A stretch of 59,469 nt of DNA from Paludibacteraceae bacterium (lineage in GTDB: Bacteria; Bacteroidota; Bacteroidia; Bacteroidales; Paludibacteraceae): positions 1 to 59,469 of the forward strand of contig JAFXPY010000015.1 in assembly GCA_017527495.1 (NCBI GenBank), in the 5' to 3' direction. The position numbers and the translations under genes are program-made. The notes under the pieces are model-generated. The model saw only the letters and a list, made by a program, of their open reading frames with translations. It was not told where the DNA came from and searched no databases. Shown here in pieces: positions 44,842 to 52,161 of the stretch. The stretch's first letter is position 1; the number at the start of each line of letters is the position of its first letter.

Positions 44842-44880
44842 AACAAAGCCCCGTAAGTGATTTGCTTACGGGGCTTTGTT
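44842..44880. terminator. Strong bidirectional terminator at the late-operon convergence
   Basis: AACAAAGCCCCGTAAG (44842-44857) pairs perfectly with CTTACGGGGCTTTGTT (44865-44880), a 16-bp stem with a 7-base loop. It separates the plus-strand left block from the minus-strand right block. Confidence 0.92.
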
Positions 44881-44898
44881 TTGTTGGTCTGCGGCAAA

Positions 44899-45348
44899 TT
44901 ATTTGCCTTCCTTTTCTTTTATAATAGCATCTGCTATTTCATTTTGCAAATTATGAACTTGCATGAAACTGCGCACTTCATATATTATAGACATAATTAA
45001 AACGCAAATTGCAAAAGTTGGAAATGTAAAAATTATATGATTACAAATACTTATAGTAAAATCAGCAACAACTCGTAAAGAAGATAATAACAAAGTAATT
45101 GTTGAACAAACAAAATCATATATAATAGCATTGCGCCTATATGTAATGTGTCCTACGATTGTTTTTCGTACGTCCAAATTTACTACTTGTGATAAATTAA
45201 AAGAGATAATTAGACTCATTAAAACAGAGAACATTATTCCGAGTACAGTAAATACAGATTGTACCGCAGTAATATCGCTCTTCAAACCTATAAGTGATAA
45301 AATTATACTTATAGTAAGTGCTATAATATATCTAATAAAAAGATGCAT
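44899..45348 (-). CDS. Small multi-pass membrane protein, candidate moron/immunity gene
   Basis: 149 residues with about four hydrophobic segments (near 5-22, 30-52, 78-98, 103-125) and a charged C-terminal tail (EIADAIIKEKEGK). Strongly AT-rich with codon use unlike the phage genes around it, a sign of separate acquisition. It is the gene directly downstream of the MuF gene with the toxin-like tail, the place where an immunity gene would be expected, but a candidate small-RNA unit on the other strand lies between them. No family recognised. Confidence 0.6.
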   Translation of the reverse strand: MHLFIRYIIALTISIILSLIGLKSDITAVQSVFTVLGIMFSVLMSLIISFNLSQVVNLDVRKTIVGHITYRRNAIIYDFVCSTITLLLSSLRVVADFTISICNHIIFTFPTFAICVLIMSIIYEVRSFMQVHNLQNEIADAIIKEKEGK

Positions 45349-45403
45349 AGTTAGTTATTATTTCTTTAAAAGTACTGCTTTTTTTTCAATTTTGCAAATT
45401 TTA

Positions 45404-45435
45404 TTTTGTAATTTAGAAAAATTGTTGTACCTTTG
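45404..45435 (+). promoter_or_regulatory. Promoter of the candidate small RNA
   Basis: TTTTG (45404-45408), 19 bases, TACCTTTG (45428-45435), a near-ideal Bacteroidetes promoter facing right although both flanking genes run left. The expected start falls on the first base of the following stem. Confidence 0.8.
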
Positions 45436-45440
45436 CGGTG

Positions 45441-45510
45441 CAGAAAATCGTTAGGAGCAACCTACCAAGCTTTAGCCGTAGGTCGATGTTCTTGACGATT
45501 TTCTGTTTTT
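45441..45510 (+). ncRNA. Candidate small structured RNA (~70 nt)
   Basis: CAGAAAATCGT (45441-45451) pairs perfectly with ACGATTTTCTG (45495-45505), followed by TTTTT; inside, ACCTAC (45460-45465) pairs with GTAGGT (45478-45483). The long stem plus U-run act as terminator, so the whole transcript is one folded element starting at its promoter and ending at its own stem. Its end overlaps the stop codon of the MuF gene on the other strand. No open frame of useful length. Confidence 0.65.
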
Positions 45511-46660
45511 AATATCTTATTGCACTTTCCCGCAATTTTTGCGTAATTGAATACAATCGATAGAATTGGCGGTTCTCTAATCTATTGTTGTTATATTCCA
45601 CGCTCAAATAGAAAGTATAGTTTTGGGTCTTGTACTCATAATAGAAGTACTCCACAGCCCAAGGCTTTTTGTCCAATTTGGTATTGAGTTCGTGAGCAAC
45701 CAATTTACTGTTAGACAATATCTGTGGCATTCTATCCATTACTTCATTCCACAAGAATTGAGAAGACATCGCAACATCATTAGACAAATGCGTTGTAGTC
45801 TTACTATCAAACACGACATCAATACTCTCTCCCATTTTATCTATTGTTACAGTTCTCGACTGATGCGCCTTTAAGCTGATTTTTGTAGATTTTCGCAGCA
45901 GTTTATCCCCTGCCCAATCCTCAATCTTGCGTTTCTTGGTGTTGCTGCAAGTCCTTATATACCTTGCATTATCTGTAAATATCTCACCCGTTTGTGCGGG
46001 ATTGCCTTCGATGCCCGGCAGTGCATCCTCCTCTTTTGTTATGCCTTGGGGATTATCGTTTGTAACCGGCTCGTCGGTCTCCTCGACATCGCATTTGCAG
46101 TTCCACTCCGTGCCCGGTGCGTTGAAGTTCCAGAAGGCGTCGTCCTTTGCCCAGATATGATTATAGAATTCGCGGTGGGTTGTCCGTATGTCGACAGAGC
46201 GCGACGGCAGCCATTTGAGGTTGGGGAAGAGGCGCACATTATCCGGTTGCATAAACTGCTCGAACTGCTTGGCTGTACGCGCACGAGCAGAGGCAGTGGT
46301 GCGTTCGGCGTCCTGATAGCGTGCAAAAGTGTGCAGCACGGCACGGGCGAGTTGCTCGCGCTCTTTAAGCGGCATTGAATCGTCGTTTAAACACCGTTTA
46401 ATCGCCTCTTGAACATATTGTGCTTTGTAGGCTGCAAAACGCGACACATTGGCCCGTAGGCGGTCAGAAAGCCCTGTGTCGGAGTCTTCGGTGAATATGC
46501 TGTCGATACGAGAGCGGAAATCAGAGCCGTAGTGTTGGTAGAGGTCTTGCGCTGTGATGGCGGATACATCGGAAGGAAGTCGAAGACGAACGGTGCGGTA
46601 ATCGGGGTCCCCGGCGCAACTTGTTTGCGTTGGGGAGAGCGGAAACCCAAACCGCCTCAA
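45509..46660 (-). CDS. MuF head-morphogenesis protein with toxin-like C-terminal domain
   Basis: 383 residues from a TTG at 46,660; the frame stays open further upstream towards the portal gene, so the start is uncertain. The Mu F domain is clear: REFYNHIWAKDDAFWN and PGTEWNCKCDVEET (about 170-200). After a linker, the last ~115 residues (SKTTTHLSNDVAMSS, LSNSKLVAHELN, VEYFYYEYKTQNYTFYLSVEY) resemble the BECR-fold nuclease tails found on polymorphic MuF toxins carried by temperate phages. The head domain acts in capsid assembly; the tail may be an injected or released toxin. Toxin assignment is inference. Confidence 0.7.
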   Translation of the reverse strand: MRRFGFPLSPTQTSCAGDPDYRTVRLRLPSDVSAITAQDLYQHYGSDFRSRIDSIFTEDSDTGLSDRLRANVSRFAAYKAQYVQEAIKRCLNDDSMPLKEREQLARAVLHTFARYQDAERTTASARARTAKQFEQFMQPDNVRLFPNLKWLPSRSVDIRTTHREFYNHIWAKDDAFWNFNAPGTEWNCKCDVEETDEPVTNDNPQGITKEEDALPGIEGNPAQTGEIFTDNARYIRTCSNTKKRKIEDWAGDKLLRKSTKISLKAHQSRTVTIDKMGESIDVVFDSKTTTHLSNDVAMSSQFLWNEVMDRMPQILSNSKLVAHELNTKLDKKPWAVEYFYYEYKTQNYTFYLSVEYNNNRLENRQFYRLYSITQKLRESAIRY

Positions 46661-46740
46661 CGGCTGTGAAACAGCCGGTCCGTGCGGATTTGGTGTTGAA
46701 CGCGAACATTCGGCACAGCCACAACCGCTATGGTGTGCCT

Positions 46741-48090
46741 TTAGTCGAAAAAACGCGGGTCTCCTCCTGATATGATATCGGCCAATTTGCGGAGTCGCTT
46801 TTTGTCCTCCGGAGTGAGGTCGTCATCAGCGTCGGTACTGTCGTCGTCCGGAGTCGTCTGCTCAGGTTCGGGCAGAGGCTCGTGCTTGCCGATGATGTCG
46901 ATGTTGTATTTCTCGCGGAAATAGTCAGGGGCTATATCGTAGCCGCCCGTGATAAGCATTTGCTCCACTTGGCGTATTTGTTCGGGCGTATATTCGACAG
47001 TGTCGTCCCACTCGAAGGTCAGACCTTCCAACGGAAAGCCGTGTTTGAGCATAAACGGGATGAGGCGGTTGTTTACCATATTGCGCAGGAACTTGCGGTC
47101 TTGCTCGATGACATTTTCAAAGACCTCGAGGTGCACCTCTGATTGCGACAGGCTGGAGCCTGAGTCGATGGTCATAGTCTGATTGAGTATGCCTTTGGAG
47201 AGTTCTGAGTTGGCTCGCTCGATACGCTTGTCATAGACATTATAGGCGTCGCCGCGTGTCGTTTCTTTGATTTCTATCTCCGTTCCTTCCGGGAAGACGC
47301 CAAAGAAGGCAGCACCCATTTTCTCGAGCATATTCTCCAACTTGCTGCGTTCTTTCTCGTCAGCTGATGTGGTGCGGGCGATACGGATAGGCATACCGAA
47401 TATCTCGCCGAAGCCGTCCCAGAAGGCGAGCATGTTTTTCTTTGACAGTGCCGACGGCGAGCATTTGAGGAGCAGTCCGAGGTCGTGCGGTCCGCCCACT
47501 TCGATGCACCAGTCGGCCATGGCGCCTTCGCGGTAGGAGATACCACGGTCGGGCGTGTCGTTCTGGTCGCGCACTATGACGCCGTATTCCGGACGCACAT
47601 GGCGGCGCGGCACGAGTGAGACATACGAGAAGCGCATCTTGCCGAGTTGGCTTACCGGTGCGCCGAACTCGATGAGCGACGCACCCCAGAAACGCGTGTC
47701 GAGCACTTCGCTGACGAAGTTGTCGAACCACTCCTCCTCGAACAGGGCAGTGGCTTGTTCGTCAACATTGCCGTCTTTGTCTATGAGTTTGAATCCTTTG
47801 CGGATGACAAATCCTTTGCGCTGGCCGATGCATCCGGAGAGGTGCAGGTCGATGCACACATCGGTATAGATATCGTACAGGCGGTTGCGATTGGGGTTCT
47901 CCACATCGAGAGCGCGCTGCCATGCGGCACGCCATGCCGCTATGTCCTGACGCGTGAGGCGTTCGGTTTGCAGGTTGAGGTCGATGAGCATCTTGCGCGC
48001 TTTGTCTTTGTCGATAGAGCGCAGGTGGCGGCTCATCTCGCGGCTCATGCCGTTGTTGCGGCGAAAAAAGTTAAAAAAATTCATTTTCAT
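46741..48090 (-). CDS. Phage portal protein (DUF935, Mu gp29 family)
   Basis: 449 residues. ERLTRQDIAAWRAAWQRALD near the N-terminus, IEFGAPVSQLG, VPRRHVRPEYG, FWDGFGEIFGMPIRI and TSADEKERSKLENMLEKMG are portal (DUF935) segments. Forms the dodecameric gate for DNA at the capsid vertex. The C-terminal ~40 residues are acidic (TTPDDDSTDADDDLTPEDKK). Terminase, portal, MuF order follows Mu. Confidence 0.93.
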   Translation of the reverse strand: MKMNFFNFFRRNNGMSREMSRHLRSIDKDKARKMLIDLNLQTERLTRQDIAAWRAAWQRALDVENPNRNRLYDIYTDVCIDLHLSGCIGQRKGFVIRKGFKLIDKDGNVDEQATALFEEEWFDNFVSEVLDTRFWGASLIEFGAPVSQLGKMRFSYVSLVPRRHVRPEYGVIVRDQNDTPDRGISYREGAMADWCIEVGGPHDLGLLLKCSPSALSKKNMLAFWDGFGEIFGMPIRIARTTSADEKERSKLENMLEKMGAAFFGVFPEGTEIEIKETTRGDAYNVYDKRIERANSELSKGILNQTMTIDSGSSLSQSEVHLEVFENVIEQDRKFLRNMVNNRLIPFMLKHGFPLEGLTFEWDDTVEYTPEQIRQVEQMLITGGYDIAPDYFREKYNIDIIGKHEPLPEPEQTTPDDDSTDADDDLTPEDKKRLRKLADIISGGDPRFFD

Positions 48091-48254
48091 TCGTCAAATT
48101 CGTTTTCTGAAAAAGGTTCACTAATTAATCGAATTAAACTAATTATTCGCTTTCTATTCGTCAGATTTGTTTTCTGAATATTGTCAGCTGAGAAAACAGA
48201 GAAAGCAGAAAATTCGGAGTATTCAGGCTCCTTTCACCTTTCACTTTTCAACTT

Positions 48255-48557
48255 TCACTTTTCCTTCTCTTCTGCTTTGATTTGTTCGCAGAAAGTGTTG
48301 TACTCATTGAATTCGTCAGGTTTGGTGTCGCGCTGGCGCAACAGAGCCAGTTCGTCATCGATAGAGTAGCGCAGGCGTATACGTGCCACCACTCTTTGCT
48401 CGTAAGTTGGTGGTGTGGGCTCCGGTTCTGCTTGCTCTTGAATTTCGTAGCCTGCCTCGGTGAGTTGTTGGTCGGTTGGTGGCAGGAAGGTTTTGTTGTC
48501 GGCAACAAGTGATTTAGGCCGGGCAACAGGTAGGTTGTTGAAATAGTATGTTTTCAT
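48255..48557 (-). CDS. Small phage protein, unknown
   Basis: 100 residues. Begins MKTYYFNNLPVARPKSLV and has a Glu/Pro/Thr-rich middle (EQAEPEPTPPTYEQ) and a C-terminal helix (QRVVARIRLRYSIDDELALLRQ). It resembles short proteins accompanying phage tail-fibre or structural genes in Bacteroidales phages, which I recall without a function. Followed downstream by a 164-base gap before the portal gene. Confidence 0.55.
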   Translation of the reverse strand: MKTYYFNNLPVARPKSLVADNKTFLPPTDQQLTEAGYEIQEQAEPEPTPPTYEQRVVARIRLRYSIDDELALLRQRDTKPDEFNEYNTFCEQIKAEEKEK

Positions 48558-48877
48558 AATTAGAACGTTTTGCTTTGAGATTTTAGAACGCTTTGCTGTA
48601 AGAAGTTTGAACTTAGAACGCTTCGCTGTAAGAAGTTTGAACTTAGAACGCTGCGCTGTTAGAAGTTAGACCGGCTGCGCCTGTTAGAGGTTAGAGGTCT
48701 CTCACTTCTCACATCTCACTTCTCATTTCTCACTTCTCACTTCTAACAGCCAAAGGCGGTCTTACTTCTTTATTTAGAACGTTTCGCTGTGAGATTTTAG
48801 AACGCTTCGCTGTAAGATATTAGAGACCTCTCACTTCTAACAGCCAAAGGCGGTCTTACTTCTTTAATTACTTGATG
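48558..48877. repeat. Intergenic block of GACCGC/GCTG repeats
   Basis: No gene. Repeats of (T)TAGAACGCTTCGCTGTAAGAAG, ACCGGCTGCGCCTGTTAGAGG, a run of CTCACTTCT / CTCATTTCT, and CTTCTAACAGCCAAAGGCGG appear in turn, some twice. Related units lie between most phage genes. Confidence 0.8.
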
Positions 48878-49417
48878 TTAGAATTCGACACAGAGAGCAT
48901 AGTTGTCAACGATGCTGATTTCATAGGTCTTGCCGGCAACGAAAACAGGCGCGTCGCCTACCCAGTGCAGTTGGAACCCGTCAAAGATGATTGTAGGGTC
49001 GGTGTTCTGGGCATTGAAGGTGATGCGCAGCATATACTCATTGACAATACCGCTTTGGGCTGTTCCTCTTGTGATGGTCAGCTCCGGGAGTTGCAGATCC
49101 TGAAAGACAAAGAACATGTTGGGCTGAATAGTAACCTGTGCGTCATCATTGCCGAGCGACACGATGGGTATGTTGTTTTGCAGATTGATATTTCCCGTTC
49201 CGGTTATGGTCCGGTTGTTGATGGTTTTGATTGGTTGGTGTTCGGTGAGGTAATTGCCGGCCGGTTGTTTTGTTTCGAGCGCAGAATTGAGCCCGTAAAC
49301 ATCAGCCATCGGGATTTGGTCGTCTTTGTGCCTGAAAGAGTCAAAGACGGCGTGGAACTGCTGCTGGGTAGGCTTTTTGCCTGTCAGAAACCAGTTTTTG
49401 ATAGTTTGAAGGTCCAT
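48878..49417 (-). CDS. Phage appendage/structural protein, unknown
   Basis: 179 residues from ATG 49,417; the frame extends upstream into an AT repeat that I exclude. The start MDLQTIKNWFLTGKKPTQQQFHAVFDSFRHKDD is a recurrent N-terminus in Bacteroidales phage fibre-like proteins; then LNSALETKQPAGNYLTE and a beta-rich C-terminus (GDAPVFVAGKTYEISIVDNYALCVEF) suggest a small adhesin or head-fibre. Function by resemblance only. Confidence 0.55.
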   Translation of the reverse strand: MDLQTIKNWFLTGKKPTQQQFHAVFDSFRHKDDQIPMADVYGLNSALETKQPAGNYLTEHQPIKTINNRTITGTGNINLQNNIPIVSLGNDDAQVTIQPNMFFVFQDLQLPELTITRGTAQSGIVNEYMLRITFNAQNTDPTIIFDGFQLHWVGDAPVFVAGKTYEISIVDNYALCVEF

Positions 49418-49570
49418 AAGATTTGAAGATTTGAATATTTGAAAATTTGAAGATTTCTTACTTCTCACAGCCAAAGGCGGTCTCACTTCTCACAGCCAAA
49501 GGCGGTCTCACTTCTAACAGCCAAAGGCGGTCTTACTTCTAACAGCCAAAGGCGGTCTCACTTCTTTTTT
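49418..49570. repeat. Run of five AACAGCCAAAGGCGGTCT-type repeats
   Basis: ACAGCCAAAGGCGGTCT(C/T)ACTTCT recurs about every 30 bases. Each copy contains GCC-AAA-GGC, a tiny hairpin. No gene in these 150 bases. Confidence 0.8.
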
Positions 49571-49873
49571 CTATTGCACGATAAAGTCGAATTCAATCCC
49601 CCAGAAGTCTATGCCTTCTGCGAGGTCGAGAATGTCGATTATTTCGTTTTGCGTGACAGCCGTTGCCGGTTTGTTTTCCTGCACGGCAAAAAAGGCGGCC
49701 ACGGATTTGTCAGTAGGCTCGACAAGTTCGATTTCCTGTCCTGCTGTGAGGTCGTCGGTGAGGTTCAGTCCGTTTTTGACAGCGATGTCGAATGCCGCCT
49801 CAAACTGTCCGCAATGCTCAATGGCAATATCGAGCAGTGATTGTCGTGATGATGCGGTGGTAGTAAATGTCAT
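49571..49873 (-). CDS. LysM-like phage protein
   Basis: 100 residues from ATG 49,873, which overlaps the upstream gene by 4 bases; a longer frame exists. SLLDIAIEHCGQFEAAFDIAVKNG and LTDDLTAGQEIELVEP follow the LysM pattern, as in small phage proteins that bind peptidoglycan or form the baseplate hub. It ends with GIDFWGIEFDFIVQ. Confidence 0.6.
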   Translation of the reverse strand: MTFTTTASSRQSLLDIAIEHCGQFEAAFDIAVKNGLNLTDDLTAGQEIELVEPTDKSVAAFFAVQENKPATAVTQNEIIDILDLAEGIDFWGIEFDFIVQ

Positions 49874-50430
49874 AAGATTCTGTAGTGTTTGAGTGCGATT
49901 ATTACGATAATGGCGAGCGCGGCTATGGTGCCGAGTATTGTCCAAATCACCCATGCCGGCGTCTTTGTCTCAGCGCGCTGCGTGCTGTCGGTCTTGGTCT
50001 GTGTCTCCCGGCTGGAGACAGTCTGAGTCTCGCTGATGGTGTGCGTGGTGGCAGAACGATTGTTGCTGATGGTGGTCTGAATGTCGTTGTGCTGTTCTCG
50101 GCGAGTCGTCGTGCTGCTTGTTGTAGTTCTGACAGGATACTGTCTGCCAAGCGAGTCAGGAGCCGACCAATCGGTAACGCAGGTTTCCTGCGTGGTGGTT
50201 TCGTCGTGCGTGGTGTGGTCGGCTTGCGTGAGGTCGATAGTCCGGCTGTCGATACTGTCGGATTCTGTCCGTGATTGCGTCTGCTCATTGTTTTGCGTTT
50301 GCGTCGTCTGCTTCAGGGTTGTCTTTTGCGTTTTGCAACTCGAGACGCACAGGGCAAGCAGCAGTATAATCACAAGTATTGGCTTTGTCGATGGCGCGAT
50401 TGAGGCGCCTGACATCTTTTCTGAGTGCAT
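49870..50430 (-). CDS. Lipoprotein with C-terminal membrane segment (u-spanin-like)
   Basis: 186 residues. N-terminal lipoprotein signal (PILVIILLLALCVSSC, lipobox VSSC), a periplasmic part of ~125 residues rich in Thr, Gln and Ser with little hydrophobic content, and one C-terminal membrane helix (WVIWTILGTIAALAIIVIIA) with a basic tail KHYRIL. This is the layout of a unimolecular spanin, which links outer and inner membranes and fuses them in lysis. Its first 146 bases lie inside the upstream gene in another frame, as Rz1 does in Rz. An alternative start is the Met six codons in. Confidence 0.55.
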   Translation of the reverse strand: MHSEKMSGASIAPSTKPILVIILLLALCVSSCKTQKTTLKQTTQTQNNEQTQSRTESDSIDSRTIDLTQADHTTHDETTTQETCVTDWSAPDSLGRQYPVRTTTSSTTTRREQHNDIQTTISNNRSATTHTISETQTVSSRETQTKTDSTQRAETKTPAWVIWTILGTIAALAIIVIIALKHYRIL

Positions 50431-50620
50431 TGACTTCTTTTTTTAGAGGTTCAACAATAAATTCCTGAAAGCCGTTCATGAGGGCTTTGTCGTTGTCGAG
50501 GGTTGATTTCCGGGCGTCCTGCTGGGCTTTCTGCCGTGTGGAACGCAGAGTGACAAGAGTGACGATGAGCGTTCCGCTGAGCACAAACTCGAAAATCAAA
50601 CGAATAATTTCAAGTGTCAT
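50285..50620 (-). CDS. Small membrane protein with coiled coil
   Basis: 111 residues: one N-terminal membrane helix (LIFEFVLSGTLIVTLVTL), then a basic/charged stretch and a predicted coiled coil (EPLKKEVNALRKDVRRLNRAIDKA). Basic residues right after the helix suggest a cytoplasmic C-terminus, which argues against a classical Rz i-spanin. It could be a holin-like or lysis accessory protein. Overlaps the u-spanin-like gene by 146 bases. Confidence 0.5.
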   Translation of the reverse strand: MTLEIIRLIFEFVLSGTLIVTLVTLRSTRQKAQQDARKSTLDNDKALMNGFQEFIVEPLKKEVNALRKDVRRLNRAIDKANTCDYTAACPVRLELQNAKDNPEADDANAKQ

Positions 50621-50706
50621 AGAAATTTGAAAATTTGAAAATTTGAAATTTTGAAAATTTGAAAATTGAAAGGGCTCCTTTCATTTTTCACCTTTCATTT
50701 TTCACC

Positions 50707-50874
50707 TTACTCAAACCCGCTGCGCTTGAGGATACGGTAAAAGGTCGTGCGGCTGATGTTGAATTGCGGTTGTATAAACCGGCGCAGTATGACTTCGTTT
50801 GGAACTCCAAGGCGCGCGTAGTGGTCGTAAATTTGGACAATGCTGTTGTCTCGTTGTTTTGTATTCTTGGGCAT
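50707..50874 (-). CDS. Tiny helix-turn-helix protein, 55 residues
   Basis: Reads MPKNTKQRDNSIVQIYDHY, then LGVPNEVILRRF and FNISRTTFYRILKRSGFE. The ISRTTFYRIL helix pattern is that of resolvase/invertase-type or transposase HTH and parallels ISRATFYDYL in the 42,624 gene. It lies upstream of the lysis-like genes on the minus strand. Possible late or phase regulator; inference. Confidence 0.6.
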   Translation of the reverse strand: MPKNTKQRDNSIVQIYDHYARLGVPNEVILRRFIQPQFNISRTTFYRILKRSGFE

Positions 50875-51034
50875 ACTTATGTAGTTATGTGCGATGCAGA
50901 GAACACATAAATCTGGTACTAAACTGTTTCAATATCTCAGCGTTGCTCTGTTACGGCACGAAAATTGCTAATTTCTTGAGCGTGGAAATCACCATGTTTC
51001 CCTTTCTGTATTAACCTTAAATCTATTTTTTCTT

Positions 51035-51343
51035 ATGGCACGAGTTACTTACATTGTACCGATTGACCACATCAGTGGTAAGTTGTTCAAGTCGTCTGAC
51101 TTGGTTTTCAAGTATCGCAAAGACACCAAGACCAAATTCACCAGTCTGCATGTTCCATCCGGAGTGGCACCCTCTGTTTCGATGCTCAACGCCCGCACCA
51201 AATTTGCAAGTGCTATGGCCGAAGTAAAGCAAATCATGCTTTCCGACCAGTTGCGCGCACCGTACGAAGTAGAGTACAAGAAGCAGAACAAGTACAAATC
51301 ATTGCGTACCTTCATCTTTGCTTCAGTCCTTCCAAATCAATAA
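51035..51343 (+). CDS. Phage protein on the strand opposite to its surroundings
   Basis: 102 residues, beginning MARVTYIVPIDHISGKLFKSS and ending FIFASVLPNQ, small and basic with several Tyr/Lys/Phe motifs (RTKFASAMAEVKQIM). It resembles conserved short proteins of Bacteroidales phages without a known role. It is the only plus-strand gene inside the 44.9-54.2 kb minus-strand block and is bounded by repeat/terminator-like sequence on the right. I see no clear promoter. Confidence 0.6.
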   Translation: MARVTYIVPIDHISGKLFKSSDLVFKYRKDTKTKFTSLHVPSGVAPSVSMLNARTKFASAMAEVKQIMLSDQLRAPYEVEYKKQNKYKSLRTFIFASVLPNQ

Positions 51344-51466
51344 AGTCAGACCGCTTTACTGTTAGAAGTCAGACCGCTTTGCTGTTAGAAGTTAGAGACC
51401 TCTCAAAACTCACAGCGAAGCGGTCTTACTTCTTACTTCTTATTTCTCACTTCTCACTTCTCACCT
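51344..51466. terminator. Repeat block and inverted-repeat terminator between convergent genes
   Basis: AGACCGCTTTGCTGT (about 51,370) and ACAGCGAAGCGGTCT (about 51,412) are complementary with one G-T, forming a long hairpin between the plus-strand 102-aa gene and the minus-strand DUF1320 gene. The flanks are CTCACTTCT-type repeats. Confidence 0.6.
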
Positions 51467-51889
51467 CTAATACATATATTCCGACTTTTCCCATCCGCCA
51501 TAGCGCACCGGATTGCCGATGTCCTCGCCTTTGTCGTTGGTCAGCGGGTCAAGGTCGGGAGTTGCCTTGCCTGACTGCACATCTTTGAGCCACGAAATGG
51601 CGTTGTTATAGCGCGTCTCGCGTATCTCAAAGCCGATACGCTTCGGCAGCCATGCCACCAAATGATACAGAGCCACATCGCACAGTATCATCACAAGTTG
51701 CGGATTGCGGTCGTTGCCCTCTTTGCTGAAGGCCTTATCCACATCATAGCGGCTGCGCAGATAAGACGCCACTTCTTCCTTCGCATAGCCGATGGCACGG
51801 TTGAGGTTGTCGTTGTCGGTCTGGTCGATGACCTCGAGTGTCGCAGGGTCGCACACCGCCTTAAAATCGTCTTTTGTTATAAAAGCCAT
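51467..51889 (-). CDS. DUF1320 protein (Mu gp36 family)
   Basis: 140 residues. Begins MAFITKDDFKAVC; NRAIGYAKEEVASYLRSRYDV, LVMILCDVALYHLVAWL and RYNNAISWLKDVQSGKATPDL are DUF1320 signatures. In Mu gp36 lies between capsid and tail genes and is thought to be a head-tail connector. Here it is among packaging genes instead. Confidence 0.88.
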   Translation of the reverse strand: MAFITKDDFKAVCDPATLEVIDQTDNDNLNRAIGYAKEEVASYLRSRYDVDKAFSKEGNDRNPQLVMILCDVALYHLVAWLPKRIGFEIRETRYNNAISWLKDVQSGKATPDLDPLTNDKGEDIGNPVRYGGWEKSEYMY

Positions 51890-51900
51890 ATAAATACCGT

Positions 51901-52161
51901 TTAATTGCCGTTTAACCAGCGTTTCAATACTTCGCGCGTTATGCGCTTGTCATATACATCCGACCATTTGAGGTCGTGTCGGAACATACCTTTGGTGCGC
52001 AAACCGCGAAACCCTTGACGGTTCACTATTGCCGGCTTGCCGCAGATATTCGCCACTATAAACCCACCGCCTTCATGCGGCTGTTGGTTCAACTCTTCGC
52101 AGCGTTCCACGGCATTGTGGAAACGCAGGTACAGCAGCATATTTTTGAAAAACTTTACCAT
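51901..52161 (-). CDS. Small basic phage protein, unknown
   Basis: 86 residues (MVKFFKNMLLYLRFHNAVER...). Rich in Arg, Lys and Asn with two Gly-rich turns (HEGGGFIVANICGKP, then GFRGLRTKGM). The stop lies 11 bases before the DUF1320 gene and the start overlaps the terminase stop by 7 bases, so it is translationally coupled. No recognised domain. Confidence 0.6.
   Translation of the reverse strand: MVKFFKNMLLYLRFHNAVERCEELNQQPHEGGGFIVANICGKPAIVNRQGFRGLRTKGMFRHDLKWSDVYDKRITREVLKRWLNGN

Noticed and set aside
46661-46735. Upstream extension of the MuF gene
   Set aside because: The frame is open, but no ATG or GTG is visible; the start is left at TTG 46,660 and flagged as uncertain.
50659-50910. 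Plus-strand ORF in the gap
   Set aside because: The minus-strand 55-residue HTH gene in the same place has a recognisable motif and better context.
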